The notes under the pieces: generated by a model | Database searches by the model: none | The model's input: only the letters and a program-made list of their open reading frames with translations | Told to the model about the DNA's origin: nothing | Shown here: in pieces, positions 26,790-36,454 of the stretch | How positions within the stretch are numbered: the first letter of the stretch is position 1 | Layout of the letters: every line of letters begins with the position of its first letter | Made by a program: the position numbers and the translations under genes | Source: Roseicyclus persicicus | Lineage (GTDB): Bacteria; Pseudomonadota; Alphaproteobacteria; Rhodobacterales; Rhodobacteraceae | Assembly: GCF_012395815.1 (NCBI RefSeq) | Contig: NZ_JAAZQQ010000003.1 | Coordinates: forward strand, 62,001 to 126,000 | Direction of reading: 5' to 3' | DNA: 64,000 bases

Positions 26790-27656
26790 CTACTTGTCAC
26801 GGTCCACGATGTAGCGGGCGAGGGCGGCGAGGTTATGCGCCCTTTTGCCATAGGGCGACAGCGCCGCCTCGGCCTCGGCCACGAGGTCGGCGGCGCGCCG
26901 TTTCGCGCCGTCCAGCCCCAGCAGCGACACGAAGGTTGCCTTGCCCGCCGCCGCGTCCTTCTGCAGGGCCTTGCCGGCGGTGGCGGCGTCGCCCTCCACG
27001 TCGAGGATGTCGTCGGCGATCTGGAACGCCAGCCCGATGGCGCGGGCGTAGGCGCGCAGCGGCGCGGGGTCGGAGCGGCCGAGGATGGCCCCCGCCTCGG
27101 CCGGCCATTCGATCAGGCGGCCGGTCTTGTTGCCCTGCAGCTCGGTGATCTGCGCCAGCGTCAGGGGGGCGGCGGCGGTCTCGGCGGCGATGTCCTGCGC
27201 CTGGCCCAGCACCATGCCTTGCGCCCCCGAGGCGCGGGCAAGGCTGCCCACCAGCGCGATCCGCTGGCCATCGTCGCCGGCGCGCGGGTCGGCCAGAAGC
27301 TCGAAGGCGAAGGTCTGCAGCGCGTCGCCCACCAGAACGGCGGTCGCCTCGTCCCATTTGACGTGCACCGTGGGCTGGCCCCGGCGGAGGTCATCGTCGT
27401 CCATGCAGGGCAGGTCGTCGTGCACGAGGCTGTAGGCGTGCAGGCATTCCACCGCGCCCGCGGCGAACAGCGCCTGCGCGGGTGCCACGTCGAACAGCGC
27501 CGCGGTCTCGAGCGCGAGGAAGCCGCGCAGCCGCTTGCCGCCGTTGGTGGCGTAGCGCATCCCCTCGGCCACGCGGTCGTCCCCGAGCCGCGCCATTTCT
27601 TGTACCAGAAAGCCGGAGATGGCCTGTTGGGCCGCGCCGAGCGCCTGCTGGAACAT
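26790..27656 (-). CDS. ispA: farnesyl/polyprenyl diphosphate synthase
   Basis: A 288-residue all-helical prenyl synthase that extends dimethylallyl diphosphate to geranyl and farnesyl diphosphate. The first aspartate-rich motif is [11 protein letters not shown] (79-89) and the second is FQIADDILD (211-219), both typical of type II FPP synthases. Chain length is inferred from the residues before the first motif (HAYSLV) and could be longer (geranylgeranyl). It lies between xseB (5 bases) and dxs (23 bases), so it belongs to one operon. Confidence 0.95.
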   Translation of the reverse strand: MFQQALGAAQQAISGFLVQEMARLGDDRVAEGMRYATNGGKRLRGFLALETAALFDVAPAQALFAAGAVECLHAYSLVHDDLPCMDDDDLRRGQPTVHVKWDEATAVLVGDALQTFAFELLADPRAGDDGQRIALVGSLARASGAQGMVLGQAQDIAAETAAAPLTLAQITELQGNKTGRLIEWPAEAGAILGRSDPAPLRAYARAIGLAFQIADDILDVEGDAATAGKALQKDAAAGKATFVSLLGLDGAKRRAADLVAEAEAALSPYGKRAHNLAALARYIVDRDK

Positions 27657-27661
27657 GGGTG

Positions 27662-27907
27662 TCAGAGACCTTCCACCGGGGTGGTGCCGGTCGGCTGGCC
27701 GCCGGCGTCGAGCGTGATCTGGGCGACCTTCTCCTCGGCTTCCTTCAGCTTGGCCTCGCAGCGCGCCTTGAGCTTCGCGCCGCGCTCGTAGAGCTTGATC
27801 GACTCCTCCAGCGCCACGTCGCCGCGGTCGAGCGCGGTCACCACCTGCTCCAGCTCGCGGATCGCTTCCTCGAAGCTCATCTCCTCGATCTGTTTCTGCC
27901 CGCTCAT
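27662..27907 (-). CDS. xseB: exodeoxyribonuclease VII small subunit
   Basis: An 81-residue helical subunit that binds XseA; the complex degrades single-stranded DNA into oligonucleotides. The signature FEEAIRELEQVVTALDRGDV (residues 10-29) and the following LEESIKLYERGAKLK are diagnostic. The gene for the large subunit is not in the window. Its start region overlaps the 3' end of the upstream hydrolase gene by 4 bases, and ispA follows, so it is cotranscribed with isoprenoid genes as in many proteobacteria. Confidence 0.94.
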   Translation of the reverse strand: MSGQKQIEEMSFEEAIRELEQVVTALDRGDVALEESIKLYERGAKLKARCEAKLKEAEEKVAQITLDAGGQPTGTTPVEGL

Positions 27908-28836
27908 GCGCTCCGCTCCTTCAGTTCCGTCACATGCACCGCGACCGAGGCCGCCAGCGCCGCCAGATCATAGCCGCCTTCGAGAGTCGAGACCACGCGC
28001 CCGCCGCACAGCTCGTCGGCCAGGTCGCAGAGGCCGCGGGTGATCCAGGCGAAATCCTCCTCGCGCCACATCAGGTTGGCCAGCGGGTCGTCGGCATGGG
28101 CGTCGAAGCCGGCCGAGATCAGGATCAGCTCCGGCTGCCACGCCCTGAGCCGCGGAAAGGCGCGGGTCTGGTAGGCGGCGCGCATCTCGGCCCCGCCGCT
28201 GCCGGGGGCGAGCGGCAGGTTCAGCACGTTGTCCGACCCGCCGCGCTCCGACGCCGCGCCGCTGCCGGGGTAGAGCGGCATCTGGTGCGACGAGATGAAC
28301 AGCGCGCGGGGCTCGTCCCACAGCACGTCCTGCGTGCCGTTGCCGTGGTGGACGTCGAAATCCACCACCGCGACACGCGACAGCCCGTGCACCTCCAGCG
28401 CGTGCCGCGCCGCGATGGCGACGTTGGAGAACAGGCAGAAGCCCATCGCCCGGACCTTTTCGGCGTGGTGCCCCGGCGGCCGTGTCGCCACGAAGGCATT
28501 GCGCGCCCGCCCCTCCAGCACGGCGTCGACGGCGGCGAGGCAGCCGCCCACGCCCTTGACCGCCGCATCCCACGACCCGGGGCTGGCCCAGGTGTCGGGG
28601 TCGAGCGCCTGCCGCCCGCTGTCGGGGATCTGCCGGCGCACCGCGTCGATATACAGCTGCGGATGGCCGAGCAGCAGCGACGCCTCGTCGGCCATCGGCG
28701 CCTCGATCCGGGTCAGGTCGTCGAACTCGGGCGCCGACAGCGCCTCGTTGATCTCTTCCAGCCGCTCGACGCGCTCGGGGTGGCCGGGCGGGGTGAGGTG
28801 ATCGAGCCCCGCGGGGTTTTCGACGAGAAGGGTCAT
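27904..28836 (-). CDS. histone deacetylase family (acetoin utilisation/acetylpolyamine) hydrolase
   Basis: A 310-residue zinc deacetylase of the HDAC/AcuC/AphA family. The catalytic histidine pair is H123/H124 in RPPGHHAEK. Zinc ligands are D161 and H163 (VDFDVHHGNGTQD) and an aspartate in SAGFDAHADDPLA. The active-site tyrosine is in LEGGYDL near the end. Bacterial members deacetylate proteins, polyamines or drug-like amides; which applies here is not known. ATG 28836 is chosen because the family begins near TLLVENPAG. It overlaps xseB by 4 bases, so it may lead the isoprenoid operon. Confidence 0.9.
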   Translation of the reverse strand: MTLLVENPAGLDHLTPPGHPERVERLEEINEALSAPEFDDLTRIEAPMADEASLLLGHPQLYIDAVRRQIPDSGRQALDPDTWASPGSWDAAVKGVGGCLAAVDAVLEGRARNAFVATRPPGHHAEKVRAMGFCLFSNVAIAARHALEVHGLSRVAVVDFDVHHGNGTQDVLWDEPRALFISSHQMPLYPGSGAASERGGSDNVLNLPLAPGSGGAEMRAAYQTRAFPRLRAWQPELILISAGFDAHADDPLANLMWREEDFAWITRGLCDLADELCGGRVVSTLEGGYDLAALAASVAVHVTELKERSA

Positions 28837-28853
28837 GGGAACAGCTCCGCCGG

Positions 28854-29567
28854 TCAGTCCGGTGCCAGCATGTAACCCGCCCCGCGCACCGTCTGCAAAT
28901 AGCGCGGCTGCTTCGGGTTGGTCTCGATCTTGCGGCGCAGGCGCGTGATCTGCACGTCCACCGCGCGCTCCTGCACCTGTTCCGCGCCGGCCTTGTCGCG
29001 GTTCAGCAGGCTCACCAGCTCGGTCCGGCTGAAGGCGCGGTTCGGCTCGGCGGTGAAGATCCGCATCAGCGCGGCCTCGGTCGCGGTCAGGCGCACGGGC
29101 TCGGACCCGTGCCACATCTCGCTCCGGTCGAGGTCGTAGCGGATCGGCCCGAGGTGGAGCACCTGCGGCACCTCGGCCTCGTCGGCGGGCTTGGGCATCC
29201 GGCGCAGGATCGCGTTGATCCGCAGGAGCAGCTCCTTGGGCTCGAAGGGCTTGGCGAGGTAGTCGTCGGCTCCGGCTTCGAGCCCGCTGATGCGGTCGCC
29301 CGCCTCGCCCTTGGCGGTCAGGAGCAGGATCGGCGTGCCGTTCTTGGCCCGCAGGTCGCGCGTCAGGCTCAGGCCGTCCTCGCCCGGCATCATCACGTCG
29401 AGCACGATCAGGTCGAAGGCCAGCCCCTTGAGCAGCCGCCGCGCCTGGCCCGCATCGCGCGCGACCGTGGCCATGAAGCCGTGGCGCATCAGGAATTTCT
29501 GCAGCAGTCCGCGGATGCGTTCGTCGTCGTCGACGATCAGCAGGTGCGCGCCGATGTCCCGGGTCAT
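28854..29567 (-). CDS. petR: OmpR/PhoB-type response regulator, PetR-like
   Basis: A 237-residue two-domain regulator. The receiver domain has acidic residues in LIVDDDERIRG, phospho-acceptor D57 in VLDVMMPGEDG, and the lysine of YLAKPFEPKEL. The C-terminal winged helix (about residues 135-237) ends with the standard DVQITRLRRKIE and TVRGAGYML. It overlaps the MarR gene by 4 bases. The MarR-OmpR gene pair matches the petP-petR pair described upstream of the cytochrome bc1 genes in Rhodobacter capsulatus; here petABC are not adjacent. No sensor kinase is nearby. The symbol rests on this pairing. Confidence 0.88.
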   Translation of the reverse strand: MTRDIGAHLLIVDDDERIRGLLQKFLMRHGFMATVARDAGQARRLLKGLAFDLIVLDVMMPGEDGLSLTRDLRAKNGTPILLLTAKGEAGDRISGLEAGADDYLAKPFEPKELLLRINAILRRMPKPADEAEVPQVLHLGPIRYDLDRSEMWHGSEPVRLTATEAALMRIFTAEPNRAFSRTELVSLLNRDKAGAEQVQERAVDVQITRLRRKIETNPKQPRYLQTVRGAGYMLAPD

Positions 29568-30079
29568 CGCTGCCCGTCGCCCCCGTCGACGTAGTGGCGC
29601 CGCATGTCGGGGTCCATCATCTGTTCCAGCACGGCGCGGAACCCGGCCACCGCCTCGGGCCCGGCGGCGCGGTAGGCGTCGCGCATCCGGTTGCGCTGCG
29701 CCTCGCTCAGGTCGCGCTCCAGCGCGGCACCCTTGGGGGTCAGGAACAGGTGGCGCTCGCGCTTGTCGCGGGTGCCGACGCGGCTGTCGACCAGCCCGTC
29801 CTCGACCAGCGTGCGCAGCACCCGGTTCAGCGACTGCTTGGTGACGCCGAGGATCGACAACAGGTTGTTCACCGTGGTGCCCGGCGCGCGGTTGATGAAG
29901 TGGATCGCCCGGTGATGGGCGCGGCCATAGCCGTAATCCTGCAAGATGCGGTCGGGGTCGGCGGTGAAGCCGCGATAGGCGAAGAACATCGCCTCGATGC
30001 CCCGCCTGAGCTGGTCGTCGGTGAGGAACAGCAGGCTTTCCCCGCGCCCCATCAGGTTCGCCGCGTTGCGATCCGCCAT
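29564..30079 (-). CDS. petP: MarR family regulator, PetP-like
   Basis: A 171-residue winged-helix repressor. The DNA-binding part is visible as TTVNNLLSILGVTKQSLNRV followed by a wing region (DSRVGTRDKRERHLFLTPKG). It is the first gene of a petP-petR-like pair, overlapping by 4 bases. The N-terminal dimerisation helices begin MADRNAANLMGRGESLLFL. It diverges from ilvE over a 190-base AT-richer intergenic region containing a perfect 10-base palindrome, a possible autoregulatory site. The ligand, if any, is unknown. Confidence 0.85.
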   Translation of the reverse strand: MADRNAANLMGRGESLLFLTDDQLRRGIEAMFFAYRGFTADPDRILQDYGYGRAHHRAIHFINRAPGTTVNNLLSILGVTKQSLNRVLRTLVEDGLVDSRVGTRDKRERHLFLTPKGAALERDLSEAQRNRMRDAYRAAGPEAVAGFRAVLEQMMDPDMRRHYVDGGDGQR

Positions 30080-30136
30080 CGGATGCCCCTTCCTTCCGTC
30101 CCGTCAGGGATTTTGCCCCAGTTTATGTCAGCCTTG

Positions 30137-30165
30137 TTGACTTTCCAAGAATCAATTGATAGCGA
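30137..30165 (+). promoter_or_regulatory. possible ilvE promoter with a palindrome
   Basis: TTGACT (30137-30142) is followed 17 bases later by TAGCGA, a weak -10. Between them lies the perfect palindrome ATCAATTGAT (30151-30160), which a MarR-type repressor from the divergent petP gene could bind. Both readings are inferred from sequence only. Confidence 0.35.
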
Positions 30166-30268
30166 GAGGGGCGTTTTGCGCAAGATTATGTCCGAACCGG
30201 ACGCAACCTGCGCAACATTCGGAAATCCGCCGGTGGGAAGAGCCGGTGACTGGACGGGGATACGGACG

Positions 30269-31138
30269 ATGGCCGGGGCCTATGACGATCGTGACGGCAA
30301 GATCTGGATGGATGGCGAGCTTGTGGACTGGCGCACGGCCAACGTCCACATCCTGACCCACGCGATGCACTACGCCTCGTCCGTGTTCGAGGGCGAGCGC
30401 GCCTACAACGGCAAGATCTTCGAGAGCCGCTGGCACTCCGAGCGCCTGCTGAAGTCGGGCGAGATGATCGACATGCCGATCCCGTGGACGGTCGACGAGA
30501 TCGAGGCCGCGAAATACGCGGTGATGCAGGCCAACGGGCTGACCGACGCCTATGTCCGCGCGGTGGCGTGGCGCGGCTCGGGCGAGGACATGGGCGTGTC
30601 GTCCAAGCGCAACCCGGTGCGGATGGCCGTCGCGGCCTGGAGCTGGGGCAACTACTACGGCGACGCCAAGACCAAGGGCGCCAAGCTCGACATCGCCAAG
30701 TGGCGCCGCCCCGCGCCCGAGACCGCGCCCTACCAGGCGAAGGCCGCGGGCCTCTACATGATCGCGACCATGTCCAAGCACGCGGCCGAGGCCAAGGGCT
30801 GCTCGGACGCGATGATGTTCGACTACCGCGGCTATGTCGCCGAGGCGACGGGCGCGAACATCTTCTTCGTCAAGGACGGCGAAGTGCACACGCCCAAGCC
30901 CGACTGCTTCCTGAACGGCATCACCCGGCAGACGGTGATCGGGATGCTGACCGAGCGCCAGATCAAGGTGCACGAGCGCCACATCATGCCCGAGGAGCTG
31001 GAGGGCTTCGAGCAGTGCTGGCTGACCGGCACCGCCGCCGAGGTCACGCCGGTGGGCCAGATCGGCGACTACAACTTCGAGGTGGGCGCGCTGACGCGGC
31101 ACATGTCGGATGCCTACGAGGCGCTGGTGCGGGCGTAA
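30269..31138 (+). CDS. ilvE: branched-chain amino acid aminotransferase
   Basis: A 289-residue fold-type IV PLP enzyme that transfers the last amino group onto the keto acids of leucine, isoleucine and valine. Motifs include THAMHYASSVFEGERAYNG near the N terminus and FLNGITRQTVIGML and TGTAAEVTPV near the end; the PLP lysine is in QAKAAGLYM. The ATG at 30269 is chosen because the protein begins at MAGAYDDRDGKIWMDGE, as in relatives; upstream in-frame sequence is not protein-like. It has its own terminator at 31164. ilvA is elsewhere in this window, 27 kb away. Confidence 0.95.
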   Translation: MAGAYDDRDGKIWMDGELVDWRTANVHILTHAMHYASSVFEGERAYNGKIFESRWHSERLLKSGEMIDMPIPWTVDEIEAAKYAVMQANGLTDAYVRAVAWRGSGEDMGVSSKRNPVRMAVAAWSWGNYYGDAKTKGAKLDIAKWRRPAPETAPYQAKAAGLYMIATMSKHAAEAKGCSDAMMFDYRGYVAEATGANIFFVKDGEVHTPKPDCFLNGITRQTVIGMLTERQIKVHERHIMPEELEGFEQCWLTGTAAEVTPVGQIGDYNFEVGALTRHMSDAYEALVRA

Positions 31139-31163
31139 TCGCGCGCGTGCACTCTGTGACCCT

Positions 31164-31194
31164 AAGGGGCCCCGGCAAGGGGCCCTTTTCCTTT
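31164..31194 (+). terminator. ilvE rho-independent terminator
   Basis: A 10-bp stem (31164-31173 with 31179-31188, one G-T pair) and the loop GGCAA are followed by TTTCCTTT. It lies about 25 bases after the ilvE stop. Confidence 0.85.
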
Positions 31195-31235
31195 GTGCGC
31201 TTGATTTCCGCCCCCATCGCCCCCACCATCCCCCC

Positions 31236-31583
31236 ATGGTGATGCAGTTCCAGCCCATCGGGCCCGCCGCGCGCACGGATCAGGTTGCCTTCGACCGCAA
31301 GGAACTGGGCGTGATCCTCGCCCTCTACGGCCGCATGGTGGCCGCCGGGGAATGGCGCGACTACGGCATCTCGCACCTGTCCGACGCCGCGGTCTTCGCC
31401 GTGTTCCGGCGCACCGCCGAGCACCCGCTCTACCGCATCGAGAAACGGCCCAAGCTGCGCGACCGGCAGGGGCAGTACAGCGTCATCGGCATGGACGGCC
31501 AGATCCTGAAGCGCGGCCACGACCTGAAAACCGTGCTGCGGGTGCTGGAGCGCAAGCTGATCCGCGCGGTCGACGACCTCTAG
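31236..31583 (+). CDS. DUF2794 protein
   Basis: A 115-residue protein matching the alphaproteobacterial DUF2794 family. The marks are LSDAAVFAVFRRTAEHPLYR, IEKRPKLRDRQGQYSV and ILKRGHDLKTVLRVLERKL. The function is unknown; it is small, soluble and basic in the centre. ATG 31236 is used, with a second ATG at 31242 (two codons later) also possible; no clear ribosome-binding site precedes either. It lies after the ilvE terminator and converges on the NlpC/P60 gene, sharing the stop-codon CTAG. Confidence 0.85.
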   Translation: MVMQFQPIGPAARTDQVAFDRKELGVILALYGRMVAAGEWRDYGISHLSDAAVFAVFRRTAEHPLYRIEKRPKLRDRQGQYSVIGMDGQILKRGHDLKTVLRVLERKLIRAVDDL

Positions 31584-32412
31584 AGCGGCAGCCGCTTGCG
31601 CGCCGTCACCGCGCCGAACTCGCGCGCGCCGATGCGGGCCAGCGCCTCGTCCAGCGGCTCGTAGGCCACGGCCATGTGGTGGGCGTTGGCATGGAGCAGC
31701 ATCGTCTCGCTCGACATGATGCCGACATGGCCCTTCCAGAACACCAGGTCGCCGCGGCGGAGCGGTTCGTCCTCGGGCAGGTCCACGCCCAGCGCGGCCT
31801 CCTGCTGGTCACTGTCGCGCGGGCAGTCGATGCCGCAGGCGATCAGCGCCGCCTGGATCAGCCCCGAGCAGTCGATGCCCCAGCGGCTGGTCCCGCCCCA
31901 GAGGTAGGGCGTGCCGAGGAACAGGTCGGCCACGCCCACCGGGTCGGAAAACCGCGCCTTCATCGGCACCAGGTGCTGCTGCGGGATGTAGTGGCCGGTC
32001 TGGATGCGCAGGTAGCCGTCGCGCTCGCCCGCGACCCGGACCTGGCTTCCGAAGAACAGCGCCACGTCGGGCGGCGCCTTGAGGTCGGGCTTGGGGTAGA
32101 GGTGCGTGGCGGGGGCGACGACCCAGTGCGTCGCGTCCTCGGCCCCGGTCAGGGCGCCCGACAGGATGTAGCCCACGTAGCCGTCGCGCTCGGCCATGCC
32201 GAAGGAAAAGCCGTCGGCCGTCTCCAGCGCCAGGAACCGCTCGCCGAACAGGAGCTGGCTCACCCGCGCGCCGCGGGGGGCGTCGGTGATGTTGACCATG
32301 GGCTGCTGCACCATCATCCAGCGCCCGGTCACGAAGCGCTCGGCCTCGACCTGCCCCTCGAGCGAGACATGCGCCACCCGCCCGTTCGACGGCGTCATGC
32401 GCGGATCCATGG

Positions 32413-32416
<4 letters not shown>
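31580..32416 (-). CDS. NlpC/P60 (C40) peptidoglycan peptidase
   Basis: A 278-residue cysteine peptidase. The C-terminal catalytic domain has WGIDCSGLIQAAL with the nucleophile cysteine and KGHVGIM with the histidine. The N-terminal part (about residues 15-140) looks like paired SH3-like domains (GYVGYILSGAL, GERDGYLRIQTG), as in alphaproteobacterial NlpC/P60 dipeptidyl peptidases. There is no signal peptide, so it may act on imported murein peptides in the cytosol or use another export route. Its start overlaps the aminopeptidase stop by 4 bases (ATGA), so the two peptidases form an operon. Confidence 0.9.
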
Positions 32417-33804
<1,388 letters not shown>

Positions 33805-33867
33805 GGCAATCGGGCTCCGGTCGGTCGGGCGCCACACTAGCGCCGTGCCCCGCCGCCGCAAGTGGCC

Positions 33868-34251
33868 TCAGCCCGAAAGATCCTCGAGGTCCCAGACCGC
33901 GTGGATCGACCGGTCGCCGACCCGCTCCAGCCGCGCCAGCGTGGCCGCCAGCGCCGTCGGATCGCCCGCCCCGAGGCAGTCGAGCACGTGCCGGCCGACG
34001 GCCGCCAGCGTCGCCATGCCGATCATCTGCGCGTCCGACACCAGCGCCGCCAGCGCCGGCTCCAGCGCCGCGAGGTCGCCGCCCGGGGCCAGCCGCCCCA
34101 CCTCGGCAAGACGCGCCGACAGACGCTCCAGCGCCAGCGCCACCTCGGCCTCGGCGTGCAGCTCGCCCAGCCTGTCGCACAGTTTTTCCAGCTGGCCGGG
34201 GTTGAAGCGCGCAGGCTCCCCCAGCGGAAGAAGCGTGATTCCCGCCCTCAT
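33868..34251 (-). CDS. conserved-looking helical protein, unknown function
   Basis: A 127-residue protein, leucine/alanine-rich and probably all helical, without signal peptide or membrane segments. The start at 34251 has a well-placed GGTGGAG ribosome-binding site 8 bases upstream, which supports it as a real gene; extension upstream would be arginine-rich. I recognise no domain; segments such as GQLEKLCDRLGELHAEAEVAL suggest a coiled coil. It ends 63 bases before the aminopeptidase start on the same strand and diverges from the carbonic anhydrase gene. Confidence 0.65.
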   Translation of the reverse strand: MRAGITLLPLGEPARFNPGQLEKLCDRLGELHAEAEVALALERLSARLAEVGRLAPGGDLAALEPALAALVSDAQMIGMATLAAVGRHVLDCLGAGDPTALAATLARLERVGDRSIHAVWDLEDLSG

Positions 34252-34403
34252 CTTGTTGCTCCACCTTCTGCCCCCACCACGGGCAGGCAGGACCCTGCCG
34301 GGACGCGCTGAAGAAACCCTTAGGGCGGCGGCAAAAAGCGCCTCCAATTTGCAGGGCATTCGGTTTATTCAACCGTGACGAGAGACGACGGACGGCCTGA
34401 CCC

Positions 34404-35054
34404 ATGCATCGCGTGAAATCCCTGCCCGACTACCTGCTGGAGCGCTACAAGGACTGGAAGTCGCATGACTTCCCGACCAACCGCGACCTGTTCCGCAAGC
34501 TCGCCATCGAGGGGCAGAACCCCCGCGCCATGGTGATCGCCTGCTGCGACAGCCGGGTTGCGATCGAGGCGGTGTTCGGCCAGCAGGTGGGCGAGGTCTT
34601 CGTGCACCGCAACATCGCCAACATGGTGCCGCCCTACACGCCCGACGGCCAGCACCACGGCACCGCGGCGGCGGTGGAATTCGCGGTGAAATACCTCAAG
34701 GTCAGCCACATCATCGTCATGGGCCATTCCAACTGCGGCGGCGTGCGCGGCTGCCTGGCGATGTGCGCGGGCGAGGCGCCCGACCTCGAGCGCAAGGAAA
34801 GCTTCATCGGCCGCTGGCTGGACGTGCTGCGCCCGGGCGTCGCGCGGATCGCCGACATCACCGTGGCCGCCGACCGCCAGACCGCGCTGGAGAAGGAGGG
34901 GATCCAGGTCAGCCTGGAGAACCTGATGGGCTACCCCTTCGTGGCCGAGGCGGTGGATTCGGGGCAGATCACGCTGCACGGGCTCTGGACCGACCTGGCC
35001 GAGATGGACCTCGAGACCTTCGACGGCGGCGTCCGCCACTTCGTGCGCGGCTGA
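34404..35054 (+). CDS. beta-class carbonic anhydrase
   Basis: Interconverts CO2 and bicarbonate. The 216-residue protein has the zinc ligands C48 (in ACCDSR, with the D49-R51 dyad), H108 and C111 (GHSNCGG). A standard cytosolic beta enzyme, typical in length, with no targeting signal. It is followed 60 bases later by an SbtA-type bicarbonate transporter and then a PII-like gene on the same strand, so the three look like one inorganic-carbon unit. Start ATG 34404, preceded by a GACGGACGG stretch rather than a strong Shine-Dalgarno. Confidence 0.95.
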   Translation: MHRVKSLPDYLLERYKDWKSHDFPTNRDLFRKLAIEGQNPRAMVIACCDSRVAIEAVFGQQVGEVFVHRNIANMVPPYTPDGQHHGTAAAVEFAVKYLKVSHIIVMGHSNCGGVRGCLAMCAGEAPDLERKESFIGRWLDVLRPGVARIADITVAADRQTALEKEGIQVSLENLMGYPFVAEAVDSGQITLHGLWTDLAEMDLETFDGGVRHFVRG

Positions 35055-35114
35055 CGCTTTACCCGCGGGCCCGGCGCCCGTAGACCGCAGGGGACAGGGC
35101 AAGGGGGACCGGCG

Positions 35115-36095
35115 ATGGACGGCATACTGGCACTGGCGGCCGAGAACCTGCTGTCGCCGATCATCCTGTTCTTCGCGCTGGGGCTGCTTGCGGCCTTCGC
35201 GCGGTCCGACCTGACGATCCCCGAGGCGGTGGCCAAGGGGATGTCGATCTACCTGCTGTTCTCGATCGGGTTCAAGGGCGGGGCCAGCGTCGCCGACCAC
35301 GGCATCGACGCCACGCTTCTGCTGTCGCTGGTGGCCGGCGTGATCCTGTCCTTCGGGCTCCCGATGATCGCCTTCGCGCTGCTGCGCGCGATGACGCGGC
35401 TCGACGTGACCGACGCGGCGGCGGTGGCGGCGCATTACGGCTCCATCTCCATCGTCACCTTCGTGGCGGCGACCTCGGTGGTGGGCTCGGCGGGGCTGAG
35501 CTCCGAGGGCTACATGGTCGCCGTCGCCGCGGTGATGGAGGCGCCCGCGATCCTGTCGGCGCTGTGGATCGTGGCGCGCTTCGGCAAGGCGGGCGGCGAG
35601 ATGGAGGAGGGGCTGATGCGGGAGATCCTGCTGAACGGCTCCATCGTGCTGCTGGTCGGGTCGTTCCTGATCGGATGGATCACCGGGGCCGAGGGCATGG
35701 ACCGCATCGCGCCCTTCATCGTGGCGCCGTTCCAGGGGGTGCTGTGCCTGTTCCTGCTCGACATGGGGCTGGTCGCGGGCCGCGGCCTGCGCGAGGCGCG
35801 GTCGGTGCTGACGCCGGGTGTGTTCCTGTTCGGCGTGGTGATGCCGCCCATCGGGGCCACGCTCGGGCTTGCCGCGGGGCTCCTGCTGGGCCTGTCCACG
35901 GGCGGCGTGGTGCTGTTCATGACGCTCTGCGCATCCGCGTCCTACATCGCGGTGCCGGCGGCGATGCGGGTGGCGCTGCCCGAGGCGAACCCGTCGGTCT
36001 ACCTCACGCTGTCGCTTGGCGTGACCTTTCCCTTCAACCTGACGCTGGGCATCCCGCTCTATCTCGCGGTCGCCAGCGCCGTCACCGGAGGCTGA
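35115..36095 (+). CDS. sbtA: SbtA-type sodium-dependent bicarbonate transporter
   Basis: A 326-residue inner-membrane protein with about ten hydrophobic segments, belonging to the SbtA (formerly DUF897) family of Na+/HCO3- symporters first known from cyanobacteria. Diagnostic segments are LFSIGFKGGASVADHG near the N terminus, AAHYGSISIVTFVAATSVV in the middle and LFMTLCASASYIAVPAAMRV near the end. The downstream gene encodes a PII-like SbtB partner, which strengthens the call. Substrate specificity is inferred from family; direct transport by proteobacterial members is less well studied. Confidence 0.88.
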   Translation: MDGILALAAENLLSPIILFFALGLLAAFARSDLTIPEAVAKGMSIYLLFSIGFKGGASVADHGIDATLLLSLVAGVILSFGLPMIAFALLRAMTRLDVTDAAAVAAHYGSISIVTFVAATSVVGSAGLSSEGYMVAVAAVMEAPAILSALWIVARFGKAGGEMEEGLMREILLNGSIVLLVGSFLIGWITGAEGMDRIAPFIVAPFQGVLCLFLLDMGLVAGRGLREARSVLTPGVFLFGVVMPPIGATLGLAAGLLLGLSTGGVVLFMTLCASASYIAVPAAMRVALPEANPSVYLTLSLGVTFPFNLTLGIPLYLAVASAVTGG

Positions 36096-36100
36096 GCCCC

Positions 36101-36412
36101 ATGCAGACCCACAAGGCGAAACGGGTCGAGATCACCATCGAGGCGGTCATGGAGGGCCGCCTGACAGCCGCGCTGATCAAGGCGGGGGTCAGGGGGTTCA
36201 CCGTGCTGCCGGTGCTGGGCGGCTCGGGCCGGTCGGGACAGTGGAGCCGCGAGGGGCAGGTCAGCCGCGCGGGGGGGATGGTCTGCGTCGTCTGCATCAT
36301 CCGGCCCGAGCGGCTGGACGCGCTGCTGGACGCGGCCTTCGCGGTGGTGGAGCGGCACATCGGCGTGGTCAGCGTGGTCGATTGCGAGGTGCTGCGCGCG
36401 GAGCGGTTCTGA
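36101..36412 (+). CDS. sbtB: PII-like SbtB-type regulator
   Basis: A 103-residue protein with the ferredoxin-like PII fold. The T-loop region is GGSGRSGQWSREGQVSRAGG (about residues 40-59), followed by the strand MVCVVCII. In cyanobacteria SbtB binds adenine nucleotides and gates SbtA. It starts 5 bases after the sbtA stop, so the two are co-translated. It lacks the C-terminal CGPxGC redox/apyrase loop seen in some cyanobacterial SbtB proteins and ends at CEVLRAERF. A canonical GlnB is excluded by the absence of the uridylylated tyrosine motif. Confidence 0.82.
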   Translation: MQTHKAKRVEITIEAVMEGRLTAALIKAGVRGFTVLPVLGGSGRSGQWSREGQVSRAGGMVCVVCIIRPERLDALLDAAFAVVERHIGVVSVVDCEVLRAERF

Positions 36413-36454
36413 GGCGTTCACGATCCGTTAACCGGCAGGTGCGAGGGTGGCGGC

